A stretch of DNA of 52,255 bases from an uncultured Clostridia bacterium (GCA_944387895.1 CALXGQ010000027.1:1-52255); one strand, 5' to 3'. Positions 6,812-16,053 are shown, numbered from the stretch's first letter. Program-made: numbers and translations. Notes: generated by a model not told the origin, from the letters alone.

Positions 6812-9800
6812 ATGAAACAAAAGATGAAGTACTTGGTATCATACGCTGCTCTTTTGCTGATGATGATATCAATGCTCTCCGTTTGGGTGCTTCCCGCTAC
6901 CGCCGACGAAGCGTCGGATGAGTACGAAAGCATGCTGAATAGTGCGTTGATCGTGGATCCGTCCTGGGCGGATAAAAAGGACGGCGATGCGATCACCTTT
7001 AACTTCCGCGGCAAGGAATATAAAGGCCGCTTCAACAGTAATTATTATTTTGCGTCCTATAGCGATGCGATGGCGCGCGCGGAGGCTCTTGGGCTCAGCA
7101 GCCCGGTGATTCTGCTTTGCGCCGGAACCTATACGGAAACGATCACCATCACCAGCGCGGTTACGCTGCTCGGTCCCAATGCAGGCATGGATCCCAACGT
7201 CAAGACTTCCGAGAAGGATCAGGCGTGGAGCCTCAGCACCGAGCGCGGCAGCGAGGCGATCATCAAGTCCAATGTCATTGTTAAGAAGTCGACGGGGAAC
7301 AGCGATATTACCATCGATGGTCTTCGCTTTGAAAGAGGCGGCGCCCTTCTGGACTATACCCGGACGACCGGTGCTTCCACCATCGCCATCAAAAACACCG
7401 TGTTCTGGTCATCCGGCAACGAGGATGAGGCGCATCAGTTCACGCTGTATCTGCGTTCCCCCGGCCATGCAAGAACGCTGGAGCTGGAGAATCTTTACAT
7501 CACCGGCCTGAACTTTACCAAAGCCAGCGGCTATGAGGTTGGCTTTATCTCTCCGTTTTTTGTGGATCTGAAGGCAGACAATATTGCTTTTGTCAACAAT
7601 AAAAACGGATTCATTTCCCAGTCCTGGTTTGCGCAGGCCGCCTCTCCGGTTGTCGATATCAGCAATTCCTGCTTCTTCAACACCAACTCCGGAACGGCGG
7701 GCGGATATGTCATTTCGATGGATAATCAGTCCTATGATTATGATTTTTCTTCCTCCAAGGATCTGACGATCGCGACTTCCAACGATCGCCCGGCCTCGAC
7801 GCTGACGCTGACCGGAAATATTTTCTATAATGCGACCAGCTCGACGAAAAAGGGCGTGATCCATTATGAATTCATCAACGCCAGAACGCTGATCGAAGCG
7901 CAGAACAACTATTTTTATACCGACGATCAAAACGGCAATCAGGGTAAATCCTTCCTTGATCCTGAATACATTTATTCCACAACGGTTGATTATTCCGACT
8001 GTATTGTGGTCAAAAACAATGTTCTGATCGGCGCCTATAAGGTTCCGTCGCTGGCCGGCAGCATGACGATTGATATGTCGTATAACTATTTTGCCACCAC
8101 TACCGGCGTCATCGTTACCGCCCCGGTATATACGGATCTCCAGCAGTTGATCCGGGAAGATATCTGGATCGACGAAGAGCTGACAGAAGGTCAGGGTGAA
8201 TGGATCCTGGAGATCAACGACTGGGAACTGTCCTGGGTGGATACGCTGAACTTTTCCGCCTCCATCATCCTTTATGATGAAGTGAACATTGCCGACGCAC
8301 CGATCAGCTTCAGCTCGGGCGAGGGGCGCACGGTTCAGCTCTATACCGGTGCGAACATCACCGGCGATGGGATTATCACCTCGGTAGATGCCCGTACGGC
8401 GATTCCGGACAATAAACTTGATGAATCCATCCTCGGCGTAGAGCCCGGGACGCTGAAAACGATCTATGCTCAGATCACCGATGAGGAGAATCCGAATTTT
8501 GCTCCTGTCTATACTGTCACAATTGAAAATATGGGTACCATTTCCGATGCGCAGAGCTTTTCCGAAGCATATCCTGAGTATTATCTGTATAAGCCGGAGC
8601 TGGAGGGTCTGCGTCAGGGTACCCTGATGCCCTATCTCTGGCAGGGCGGCCTTTACCGCTTTGAAGTAGGCGTCAACGCTTTCCCCTCTGTGGAGGAGAT
8701 CATCAACCACGCTGAAACGCAGGGGATCTACTGTCCGACGATCGTGATCCCGGCCGGGCTTTATGAAGAAGAACTTCTCATCACCGGTTCCTGCATCATT
8801 CTCGGCGAAAAGCACGGCATCAATCCGAATGTCAAGCCCGTTGAGATCCTCACCAAGGAGAATTTCAGCGAATCTCCCTGGAAACTGAATCCGGAGCGGA
8901 GTGAAAGCGGAACAAACGAAACCCGGTTCAACAATGCGATCCGGGTGGTGGAAGGCGCAGATAACTATACGGTCACCATCGACGGTATTCTGATGCTGGA
9001 CGGATGTTCCTATGTGGATGATGAAGAGCGTACCGGCGAAACCACAACGATCTTTAAGAATATTCTGGTTGTCAACGGCGGCGGCGCTCCGGATCGCAAC
9101 GGATCAAAAAGCTCCGTATTCAACTTTAATAAGGCCTACTCTTCAAGCAGTACCGACCGGTGCTATATGTATATGTATGACACCCGCATTGTCGGACTGA
9201 ATGGAAAAACCTGCTTTGGCCCCTATTATGAGAAATTCGTTCTGGACGGCGTTTATTACGGCAACGCGATCAATACGTCCTATTTCATCAATAATATTGC
9301 GTCCCGTGATATCCCCGATCCCTATTATTCCATCACCAACTGCTATTTTTACAACTCCAACTCCGTAAACATGAGCGGATTCTATGCGATCAGAACCAAC
9401 GATCCGGTGGGCACCCTTTCGGCAAAGACCAATATCGTCTATAATCTGGATAATAACGTATTCAATGAGTTTTTCCCGAAAAACTATGGTGCTTTTGAAA
9501 TTCAGTTTACCGGAAACAACATGACCTTCTCCTTTACCAACAACACGCTGGTGAACGGGGACAGCGATACCATTTTTGCTACCACTTATGGCGCCTCCCG
9601 CTTTAAGGGAAATTGTTCCAGCCAGAATGTTTCGGATATGCTGATCGTAAAGGGCAACCGCCTGATCGGCAAAAACCGTCTGCCCATGACCAACGGTACC
9701 GGCGTTGGAACGATGCTTGATTTCTCCGGCAACTATTTTGCCGGCTCTGTCAACACCGCGGCGCTGTCGCCCGATGGGGCGTGGCGTACCGGCGCCAGCA

Positions 9801-12091
9801 AACCGGGCGACAACGGTTATACCTATGAAGAAGCCACCCGCGTCAAGATCGATTACACCTTTATGGACTGGGATATGACGGTACGTTCCGATGAAAGCTC
9901 TGTGGTAGAGGCGGAATTTGAAGCCACGACCGGCCAGTATGGAACCGGCGTCTATAAAGAGGAAGAACTGCCGGGCGGAGCGGTTGAATATTCTTATACC
10001 GATCATGTTCCCGCAGATTGCGAGGTATATGAAAATCCCATCGTTCCCGGCGAATATTCTACCGTCAAGCTTTATTCCAACGCTACGCTGACCGATGAAA
10101 TCAGCGAGATGACGTTGACCGGAGCAAGCAACACCTTCTACTGCGTTGTTTCTTCGACGGACAATACGGTTCAAAAGATCATCCCCATCACCATCACCCG
10201 CGCGCTCAACACCGAAAATGAGCTTTATTATATGAGCGGATCCATCGTTGATGATGAAAATGCAACGATCACGACCTATGTGAATTTCGACGAGGTAAAA
10301 ACCTATTATTTCCGCGACATGATCTATGCCGCTTCCAATGGCGCTGAAGTTGCATATTATGAAGATGAAGCATGTACTGAATCTACAACGAGAGTAAGAC
10401 TGTATCGTGGTGAAACGACAGCCTATGTCAAGGTGAGCAGCGAAGACGGTTCTGCCTCCAAGGTTTACACGCTGAACTTTGTGGACAGCAACACGATCGA
10501 TCCGGCGCAGTTTACCAACGCGGAAATCACTTATGTGGACGGCATGGAGAAGGGTGCGGGCAATACCTTTGAAACAACGATCACCCTTGCCGATCCCTCC
10601 CTGACCTTTAAGCCTTACGCCTATTATGGCGGCACCTGTGAGGTCTACAACGGCGATACCAAGCTGACTCCGGACAACAACGGCTATTATACCGTTGCCA
10701 ATACCGGATCGGAAACCCAGATTCTCACGGCTGTTGTCACCTCTGGCAGCGGCGACGTGCAGCAGAGCTACACGCTGAAGATCAATAAAGAAAAGAGCAA
10801 TGCCTGCGAGATCCTCGCAATCGAAGGCGCTCAGCAGACCGCCGGCGGGTTCCTCTGGAACATGGGTCTGGCCAATGCGAGCGTACTGAAGGCAACGGTT
10901 TCCCCCGGCGCCACCTATGAGGTTTATCAGGAATATACCTGTGAAAACATCTATGAGGATGGGTTTGTGATCGCCATGGACGGCTCGGAGATCAAGGATA
11001 CCTTCAATGTCTATGTCAAGGTTACTGCCGATGATGGTACGACCTCCAAGGTTCATAAGGTACTTGCAATGACCCAGGCCGGGAACCGGACAATGCCGGT
11101 TGTGACCGGCGAGGTCAACGGCACCACCTATACTGCTCTGATGACCGGGAAAAATGAGTATAGCCTCTACCTTCCCGCCGAGGTCGAGAGTGTGACTGTC
11201 GCCGGTAAGTATACCATCAAACTCGCCGATGGTTCCGATATCAATATTGCGGAGTATTCCGTCTTTGCCAACAGCGGCAAAACGGTTGCAGTCGGTTCGG
11301 CCATTTCCCTTGACCAGAAGATCACAACGCTTTATCTCTCCACCGGCGGCGGACAATACAATATTACCGCGGAAGACGGTACTGTTGATTACACGGTTGT
11401 CCCTGCGTCCGACGTGGTATTGAAGATTTATTCCGACCGCAAAGCGGTTTCCTATTCCGACGCCGATAAGGTGAATAAACACTGGGTGAAGGAATGGGTA
11501 GATTATCTCAATACGAATCACTACGGCATTTTCCAGGGCGATGAAAACGGAAAGATCAATGTTGAAAGCAAGATCACCCGCTATGAAATCGCCACCATCG
11601 CCGCCCGCGTCATGGGTCTGGATGTGACAAAATACAGCGGTGTTACCGGCGATGCGGTCACCTTTGCCGATACCATCGATCCCTGGGCGCAGCCCTATGT
11701 CTATGCCGTTGCGGTCAATGGCGTCATGAACGGCCATCTGGAGGGCGTCGGCCTGATCTTCGATGGAAACGCCTATGCTACCCGTGAGGAAGTCATTAAG
11801 GTTCTTGTTTCCGCCTGCATGATCAGCGAGGGCGTAACGACAATGGACGGCGCAAGCTACTATGCTGCCAATAAAGCAACAGTCGATTATGCATACAGCG
11901 ACTTCACCTTTGCGGACGAAGATAAGGTCAGCGATTGGGCTGTTCCCTTCATGCGTCTTGCAGTAGGTAAGTATAATCTGATCGGCGGCTCTGCGGAGAG
12001 CGATGGAAAGCTCTATCTGAATCCGGGCGTGGATATCACCCGTGCCGAAGTTGCCAAGATCGTTGCTGCATACTATGGTTATGAAGCATAA
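6812..12091 (+). CDS. Large SLH-domain surface protein with two beta-helix modules
   Basis: A 1759-residue secreted protein. Residues 1-31 form a signal peptide. Two homologous right-handed beta-helix modules follow: about 75-440, with G-T-Y-T-E-T-I-T-I and N-A-G-M-D-P-N-V-K, and about 610-1000, with G-L-Y-E-E-E-L-L-I and K-H-G-I-N-P-N-V-K. They are joined by a linker rich in beta strands. From about 1030 to 1540 there are several cadherin-like or Ig-like strand repeats ending in patterns such as V-K-V-T-A-D-D-G-T-T-S-K. Three SLH domains close the protein (about 1550-1759), with F-A-D and I-T-R-A/Y-E motifs that bind pyruvylated cell-wall polymer. I infer an S-layer-associated adhesin or glycan-binding protein; no catalytic residues are identified. 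The ribosome binding site is AAGGAGTGAAAG. Confidence 0.88.
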   Translation: MKQKMKYLVSYAALLLMMISMLSVWVLPATADEASDEYESMLNSALIVDPSWADKKDGDAITFNFRGKEYKGRFNSNYYFASYSDAMARAEALGLSSPVILLCAGTYTETITITSAVTLLGPNAGMDPNVKTSEKDQAWSLSTERGSEAIIKSNVIVKKSTGNSDITIDGLRFERGGALLDYTRTTGASTIAIKNTVFWSSGNEDEAHQFTLYLRSPGHARTLELENLYITGLNFTKASGYEVGFISPFFVDLKADNIAFVNNKNGFISQSWFAQAASPVVDISNSCFFNTNSGTAGGYVISMDNQSYDYDFSSSKDLTIATSNDRPASTLTLTGNIFYNATSSTKKGVIHYEFINARTLIEAQNNYFYTDDQNGNQGKSFLDPEYIYSTTVDYSDCIVVKNNVLIGAYKVPSLAGSMTIDMSYNYFATTTGVIVTAPVYTDLQQLIREDIWIDEELTEGQGEWILEINDWELSWVDTLNFSASIILYDEVNIADAPISFSSGEGRTVQLYTGANITGDGIITSVDARTAIPDNKLDESILGVEPGTLKTIYAQITDEENPNFAPVYTVTIENMGTISDAQSFSEAYPEYYLYKPELEGLRQGTLMPYLWQGGLYRFEVGVNAFPSVEEIINHAETQGIYCPTIVIPAGLYEEELLITGSCIILGEKHGINPNVKPVEILTKENFSESPWKLNPERSESGTNETRFNNAIRVVEGADNYTVTIDGILMLDGCSYVDDEERTGETTTIFKNILVVNGGGAPDRNGSKSSVFNFNKAYSSSSTDRCYMYMYDTRIVGLNGKTCFGPYYEKFVLDGVYYGNAINTSYFINNIASRDIPDPYYSITNCYFYNSNSVNMSGFYAIRTNDPVGTLSAKTNIVYNLDNNVFNEFFPKNYGAFEIQFTGNNMTFSFTNNTLVNGDSDTIFATTYGASRFKGNCSSQNVSDMLIVKGNRLIGKNRLPMTNGTGVGTMLDFSGNYFAGSVNTAALSPDGAWRTGASKPGDNGYTYEEATRVKIDYTFMDWDMTVRSDESSVVEAEFEATTGQYGTGVYKEEELPGGAVEYSYTDHVPADCEVYENPIVPGEYSTVKLYSNATLTDEISEMTLTGASNTFYCVVSSTDNTVQKIIPITITRALNTENELYYMSGSIVDDENATITTYVNFDEVKTYYFRDMIYAASNGAEVAYYEDEACTESTTRVRLYRGETTAYVKVSSEDGSASKVYTLNFVDSNTIDPAQFTNAEITYVDGMEKGAGNTFETTITLADPSLTFKPYAYYGGTCEVYNGDTKLTPDNNGYYTVANTGSETQILTAVVTSGSGDVQQSYTLKINKEKSNACEILAIEGAQQTAGGFLWNMGLANASVLKATVSPGATYEVYQEYTCENIYEDGFVIAMDGSEIKDTFNVYVKVTADDGTTSKVHKVLAMTQAGNRTMPVVTGEVNGTTYTALMTGKNEYSLYLPAEVESVTVAGKYTIKLADGSDINIAEYSVFANSGKTVAVGSAISLDQKITTLYLSTGGGQYNITAEDGTVDYTVVPASDVVLKIYSDRKAVSYSDADKVNKHWVKEWVDYLNTNHYGIFQGDENGKINVESKITRYEIATIAARVMGLDVTKYSGVTGDAVTFADTIDPWAQPYVYAVAVNGVMNGHLEGVGLIFDGNAYATREEVIKVLVSACMISEGVTTMDGASYYAANKATVDYAYSDFTFADEDKVSDWAVPFMRLAVGKYNLIGGSAESDGKLYLNPGVDITRAEVAKIVAAYYGYEA

Positions 12092-12114
12092 CGCAGCCCC
12101 GGTTTTCTAAAAAA

Positions 12115-12153
12115 ACAATCCCCGGCATCTGCAAAAGATGCCGGGGATTTTGT
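12115..12153. terminator. Bidirectional intrinsic terminator
   Basis: A 14-bp perfect stem (12117-12130 with 12136-12149) has T-rich tracts on both strands. It lies between the SLH protein gene and the convergent Ig-like protein gene and can serve both. Confidence 0.85.
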
Positions 12154-12188
12154 CTGATCAGATGGGGCGGCGGATAACAACAGAGGAC

Positions 12189-12599
12189 TCATTTTTCTTT
12201 TCTGAGAAGAAAAATTAGAAAAGCAGCCGCCGGAAGAAAGAGCAGGAGCAGCCAGCCCTTTTCCAGCTTTTTCCCGGAAACGACCCGAACCGTAACGGTA
12301 ACGCACCGATTTTTGTAGACAACGGATAAATGCGCCGTTCCGAGACTGTTGCCCCGTAGAACGCCGCTGTGCAGGCCGACTGTGGCGACGATGGTATTGT
12401 CGGAATAAAAGCAGACGCCTTTGAAAAGCGGAAGCTTTGTCAGGCCGTCCTGAACGAACAGCCATTTTTTCTCACCCTTATAAATCTCAATTTCATGAAC
12501 GCCCTGATTGACGATCAGCCCCTTGCTGCCGATGGCGGCATCTGCCGTGGGGGCGATCAGAAAAATGATGCACAGGCTGAACAGCAAAAATCTTTTCAT
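12189..12599 (-). CDS. Small membrane-anchored Ig-like (Big2-type) protein
   Basis: 136 residues: a signal peptide (1-21, A-D-A cleavage region), one bacterial Ig-like group 2 domain (about 45-108, with Y-S-D-N-T-I-V-A-T-V, G-V-L-R-G-N-S-L-G-T-A and V-T-V-R-V-V) and a C-terminal transmembrane helix (116-131) followed by R-K-E-K. This is a small extracytoplasmic domain tethered at its C-terminus. Its binding partner is unknown; it is convergent with the SLH protein gene. No Shine-Dalgarno sequence is visible before ATG 12599, and a TATAAT (12605-12610) lies just 5 nt upstream, so translation may be leaderless. Confidence 0.7.
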   Translation of the reverse strand: MKRFLLFSLCIIFLIAPTADAAIGSKGLIVNQGVHEIEIYKGEKKWLFVQDGLTKLPLFKGVCFYSDNTIVATVGLHSGVLRGNSLGTAHLSVVYKNRCVTVTVRVVSGKKLEKGWLLLLFLPAAAFLIFLLRKEK

Positions 12600-12641
12600 G
12601 ATAAATTATATGGTTTTTTTAAGAAAAAATATGAAAGGGAC

Positions 12642-12670
12642 TTGAAAAATCCTTTTTCTTATGGTAATAT
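12642..12670 (+). promoter_or_regulatory. Promoter of the tRNA-Ser/tRNA-Ala unit
   Basis: TTGAAA (12642-12647) and TAATAT (12665-12670) with a 17-bp spacer, 12 bp before the first tRNA. Confidence 0.65.
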
Positions 12671-12682
12671 ATCTAAGGATAA

Positions 12683-12773
12683 GGAGATGTATCGAAGCGG
12701 TCGTAACGAGAACGATTCGAAATCGTTTTGTCCTTAGTCGGGCACGTGGGTTCGAATCCCACCATCTCCGCCA
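12683..12773 (+). tRNA. tRNA-Ser (CGA)
   Basis: A 91-nt cloverleaf including encoded CCA. The acceptor pairs GGAGATG with CATCTCC. The anticodon stem AACGA/TCGTT closes the 7-nt loop TTCGAAA with anticodon CGA. A long variable arm (TGTCC/GGGCA) and the T arm GTGGG-TTCGAAT-CCCAC follow. The long variable arm and the anticodon agree on serine, reading UCG. Confidence 0.95.
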
Positions 12774-12827
12774 GCCGAAAGGCTTGAGGAGAATCGGAAG
12801 TTATAACCCTTTGATTTCTTCTTTTAT

Positions 12828-12903
12828 GGGGGCGTAGCTCAGCTGGGAGAGCGCTGCGTTCGCAACGCAGAGGTCAAGAGTTCGATCCTCTCCGTCTCCA
12901 CCA
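12828..12903 (+). tRNA. tRNA-Ala (CGC)
   Basis: A 76-nt cloverleaf including CCA. Acceptor GGGGGCG pairs with CGTCTCC with two G-U pairs. The D arm is GCTC-AGCTGGGA-GAGC. The anticodon stem CTGCG/CGCAG closes the loop TTCGCAA with anticodon CGC, reading GCG (Ala). The gap to tRNA-Ser is 54 nt and they are probably co-transcribed. Confidence 0.95.
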
Positions 12904-12947
12904 AAAAGAAACGGCAATTCTCCGAATGAGAATTGCCGTTTCTTTTT
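12903..12947 (+). terminator. Terminator after tRNA-Ala
   Basis: A long stem of AAGAAACGGCAATTCTC with its complement closes a CGAAT loop and is followed by TCTTTTT. Confidence 0.8.
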
Positions 12948-13336
12948 GTGCTCTTTGCTTTTCTCCAATCGCCGTTCCGACGCAATGATAAAAAGGCGGT
13001 TTTGCGCGGGCTTTTGTCTGCGGCTAAAAAACCCCTGCCCCAAAAGACGGACGTATATTGTTTCGGGTGGATTTTCAGGAAAACTTGATTTATAATATAA
13101 TTAAGATCGCTCGGCGCTGCTTTGTTGCGCAGAGCAGAGTACAGAGCGGCGAACGCCCTTTCGGTGCGGCGCAGGGGCCGAAGGAGAAATGCCGCAGCCT
13201 GCCGGGTTGAGAAAAAGCCGTTGCTGCAATTTTGCGCAGAGCAAAGGGGCGAAGGATCCTTCCGGCCATAAAGTTCAGCGCGGCATTCAGGAGATCAAAA
13301 CGGCGCGGCGCAATATCATTCGTATGGAGAAAAAAG
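12948..13336. other. Gene-free region with structured GC-rich leader before the aldehyde dehydrogenase
   Basis: No gene I can support. A TATAAT lies near 13091-13096 with only a poor -35. The roughly 240 nt between it and the ATG at 13337 are GC-rich and full of small inverted repeats, for example CTGCT/AGCAG near 13117-13137 and CCTTTCGG/CCGAAGG near 13157-13184. The 12-mer TTGCGCAGAGCA occurs twice (13125-13136 and 13232-13243). This could be a structured 5-prime leader or a short repetitive element. Confidence 0.45.
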
Positions 13337-14710
13337 ATGGATATCAAAGAAATCTTGGAAAAACAGAAAAAGTATTATCGCAGCGGAATCACGCTGGCGG
13401 TACCCTTTCGCATCGCGATGCTGAAAAGGCTGTATGCGGAGATCGCGGCGCGAACTGAAGAGATCGAAGGGGCGTTGAAGGAGGATCTGGGCAAGAGCAG
13501 CTATGAAAGCTATATGTGTGAGATCGGCATGGTGCTCAGCGAGATCAGGCATATGATACGCCATACCAAAAAATATGCCGCCTCCCGCCGCGTGCATACG
13601 CCTCTTTCCCAGTTTGCGGCAGTCAGCTATGAAAAGCCGGTTCCCTACGGAAACGTGCTTGTGATGAGCCCCTGGAATTATCCTTTTCTTCTGACGATGG
13701 ATCCTCTTGCCAATGCGCTGGCGGCGGGAAATACCGTCGTCCTGAAGCCCAGCGCCTATGCGCCGTCTACAGGGCGGGTGATGCAGGAGATCATCGGCTG
13801 CTGTTTTCCGCCGGAATATGTGGCGGTCGTTACCGGAGGGAGGCGGGAAAATGCAGCCCTGCTGGAGCAACGGTTTGATTTCATCTTTTTTACCGGAAGT
13901 CAGGCGGTCGGGCGTGAGGTTCTGCGCCGCGCTGCGGAGGATTTTATCCCGGTCGTTCTGGAGCTGGGTGGAAAAAGCCCCTGCATCGTGGATCGTTCGG
14001 CCAAGCTGGAGCTTGCGGCGCGCCGGATTGTTTTCGGCAAGTATCTCAATTGCGGGCAGACCTGCGTGGCGCCTGATTATATCCTCTGCTCCGCCGATAT
14101 CAAGGATCGCCTGATCCGGGAAATCTGCGCCCAGATCGAGCTGCAGTTCGGCCGTCGGCCGCTGGAAAACGTCGGTTACGGAAAAATAATCAATGAGAAG
14201 CATTTTCGGCGGATCCTGGGTCTGATCGATGGGAAAAAAGTGGTGTGGGGCGGCGGAGCGAATCCGCAAACCCTCCAGATCGAGCCGACGGTCATGGATC
14301 ATGTTTCCTGGTCCGACGCCGTTATGCAGGAAGAAATATTCGGGCCGGTTCTCCCGGTTCTCACCTATGAAGAATTTGACGAGATCATCCCCCTGCTGTC
14401 CGATAAGCCCAAGCCCCTTGCCCTCTATTTATTCACAGAGGATCGTGAGCAGATCCAAAAAGCAACGGAGCGCATTGCCTTTGGCGGCGGATGCGTCAAC
14501 GACACCATCATCCACCTGGCGACCAGCGAAATGGGATTCGGCGGCGTAGGGGAGAGCGGAATGGGCGCATACCACGGCAGAGTGGGCTTTGAGGCGTTTT
14601 CCCATATCAAGAGCATTGTGGACAAAAAGACGTGGATCGATCTTCCGGTGCGGTATCAGCCTTATAAAGACGGGATCCATGCCCGGATGCTGCGGCGGAT
14701 GCTGCGATAA
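13337..14710 (+). CDS. Aldehyde dehydrogenase (class 3-like)
   Basis: A 457-residue NAD(P)-dependent aldehyde dehydrogenase oxidising aldehydes to acids. The short length and the C-terminal pattern place it with the class 3 fatty or aromatic aldehyde group. Visible are the oxyanion N114 in S-P-W-N-Y, the cofactor loop F-F-T-G-S (184-188), general base E209 in L-E-L-G-G-K-S-P, catalytic C243 in G-Q-T-C-V-A-P-D-Y, and E-E-I-F-G-P-V-L-P. The physiological aldehyde is unknown. The frame extends upstream to 13232, but I chose ATG 13337 because GGAG is 8 nt before it. Followed by a very strong terminator. Confidence 0.92.
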   Translation: MDIKEILEKQKKYYRSGITLAVPFRIAMLKRLYAEIAARTEEIEGALKEDLGKSSYESYMCEIGMVLSEIRHMIRHTKKYAASRRVHTPLSQFAAVSYEKPVPYGNVLVMSPWNYPFLLTMDPLANALAAGNTVVLKPSAYAPSTGRVMQEIIGCCFPPEYVAVVTGGRRENAALLEQRFDFIFFTGSQAVGREVLRRAAEDFIPVVLELGGKSPCIVDRSAKLELAARRIVFGKYLNCGQTCVAPDYILCSADIKDRLIREICAQIELQFGRRPLENVGYGKIINEKHFRRILGLIDGKKVVWGGGANPQTLQIEPTVMDHVSWSDAVMQEEIFGPVLPVLTYEEFDEIIPLLSDKPKPLALYLFTEDREQIQKATERIAFGGGCVNDTIIHLATSEMGFGGVGESGMGAYHGRVGFEAFSHIKSIVDKKTWIDLPVRYQPYKDGIHARMLRRMLR

Positions 14711-14715
14711 ACCGG

Positions 14716-14757
14716 CGCGGGGAGCGGCCTGTTCAGGCCGCTCCCCGCGAAGCTTTT
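14716..14757. terminator. Strong terminator between convergent genes
   Basis: A perfect 15-bp GC-rich stem (14716-14730 with 14735-14749) closes a GTTC loop, with CTTTTTC downstream on the plus strand. Confidence 0.85.
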
Positions 14758-14775
14758 TCTATTTTTTCAGATCCA

Positions 14776-15495
14776 TCAGGCGTCCATATCGATATGGATC
14801 GGGAAGTGGGAAACGCTGTCCCAGTCGTCCTTTTTATCAATCTGGTTGCGGATCTTCTGCATATTAAGATCCAGCTCTGCGATATCGGCAGCGCATTTGC
14901 GCAGTTGATCGGCGATTTTATCCGCGTCCTTCAGATCCTTTTTATACTTCATTTTATGCTCCAGGCTGGCCCAGAAATCCATGGCAATGGTGCGCAGCTG
15001 GATCTCGACGTTCATCATCCGTTTTTCGTTGGCCAGGAAAATAGGAACCTTGACGATCAGATGAAGGCTGCGGTAGCCGGAGTTTTTGGGATTTTTGATA
15101 TAATCTTTTACACGGATCAGCTGAATATCATCCTGCTTGAGCAGATATTCGGCCAACAGATAAACGTCTTCAGGAAAAGCGCAGATCACGCGGACGCCGG
15201 CGACATCACGGATATATTTTTCAATCGATTCCAGCGTGATGGGCAGACCCTTGCGCAGCAGCTTTTCTATAATGCTTCTGGGATCTTTGATGCGGCATTT
15301 GATGGTTTCGATCGGGTTGCGGTCGTGGGTGACGGAGAGGCTCTCGTTGAGCACCTTGAATTTGGTTTCGATTTCCACCATGGCGCTGCGGTAATAGGCC
15401 ATCAGGGTGCGGAACTGATTTTCCTGCAACAGCATTTTAACCAGATTGTCGGCCTGCTGAAAGGGCGTGACAGAAATTTTCTGTGTTGTCTGCAT
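14776..15495 (-). CDS. Small alarmone synthetase (RelA/SpoT-domain, RelQ-like)
   Basis: A 239-residue single-domain GTP pyrophosphokinase that would make (p)ppGpp from ATP and GTP/GDP. It lacks the hydrolase, TGS and ACT domains of long RelA/SpoT enzymes. Seen in the sequence: I-R-D-V-A-G-V-R-V (95-103), the G-loop-like K-N-P-K-N-S-G-Y-R-S-L-H (134-145) and E164-I-Q-L-R-T, followed by W-A-S-L-E-H-K. The start is ATG 15495, 9 nt behind AGAGG; an in-frame ATG at 15534 lies ahead of that site. It is convergent with the aldehyde dehydrogenase. Confidence 0.9.
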   Translation of the reverse strand: MQTTQKISVTPFQQADNLVKMLLQENQFRTLMAYYRSAMVEIETKFKVLNESLSVTHDRNPIETIKCRIKDPRSIIEKLLRKGLPITLESIEKYIRDVAGVRVICAFPEDVYLLAEYLLKQDDIQLIRVKDYIKNPKNSGYRSLHLIVKVPIFLANEKRMMNVEIQLRTIAMDFWASLEHKMKYKKDLKDADKIADQLRKCAADIAELDLNMQKIRNQIDKKDDWDSVSHFPIHIDMDA

Positions 15496-15709
15496 GGTTG
15501 ATCGACCTCTTTTCTTCTGCCTATATCGTACCATATTTTATTGAAAAAAGCGAGAAAAAGAGATGAAAATTGTGTTGATAATTTGTAAATTGTGGAGCAG
15601 AAAAGATAAAAACTTGTAAAATTCTGAGAAAAACTCCGTGTATAATCACTATTTTTTATATCGAATTTTAAATGTTACTCATTAAAAACGGAGAAAATGG
15701 AAAATTTCA

Positions 15710-15738
15710 TTGCAAAAAAAGAGAAAAGTTTGTATAAT
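15710..15738 (+). promoter_or_regulatory. Sigma-A promoter of the small conserved gene
   Basis: TTGCAA (15710-15715) and TATAAT (15733-15738) with a 17-bp spacer, about 34 bp upstream of the start codon. Confidence 0.75.
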
Positions 15739-15771
15739 GAATAGGCAGATACAGTTAAAGGAGTGAGAAGA

Positions 15772-16005
15772 GTGAAAAAGACCATCTGTAAATATGAATA
15801 TGACACTGAAAAAGCTGTAATCATTAAAAAGTCTACTTCCGGTTCCTTTGGTGATTCCGCCGGCTATGAAGAAACGCTCTACCAGACGGCTGACGGAAAG
15901 TATTTTGTTTATGTCAACGGCGGCGCTGATTCCATTTATCCCAACGAGGATATTAAGCGGATCGCAAAGGATAAGGTTGAAGCCTGGATTGCAGATCACA
16001 ACTGA
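15772..16005 (+). CDS. Small hypothetical protein (77 residues)
   Basis: I do not recognise a family with a known function. The product is a soluble, mixed-charge 77-residue protein with beta-strand-like segments (Y-E-Y-D, V-I-I-K-K, K-Y-F-V-Y-V-N-G-G) and a C-terminal helix ending in W-I-A-D-H-N. There is no signal peptide or cysteine pair. GTG 15772 is preceded by AAAGGAGTGAGAAGA. Its own consensus promoter and a strong terminator directly behind it make it a solid monocistronic unit. Confidence 0.75.
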   Translation: MKKTICKYEYDTEKAVIIKKSTSGSFGDSAGYEETLYQTADGKYFVYVNGGADSIYPNEDIKRIAKDKVEAWIADHN

Positions 16006-16011
16006 GTGCTC

Positions 16012-16048
16012 ATAAAAAAGACCCGGTCGGCAGACCGGGTTCTTTTTT
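16012..16048. terminator. Bidirectional terminator
   Basis: Stem CCCGGTC/GACCGGG with A-rich and T-rich flanks on both sides, between convergent genes. Confidence 0.85.
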
Positions 16049-16053
16049 TGCTC

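Noticed and set aside
9143..11737. 864-codon leftward frame opposite the SLH protein gene
   Set aside because: Low-complexity peptide caused by codon bias of the true gene; no ribosome binding site or homology. The 468-codon frame at 7409-8815 is of the same kind.
12801..13043. Leftward frame of 80 codons ending in a G-E-D-R-T-L-D-L-C motif
   Set aside because: It is antisense to tRNA-Ala; this peptide is a well-known false gene product from tRNA regions.
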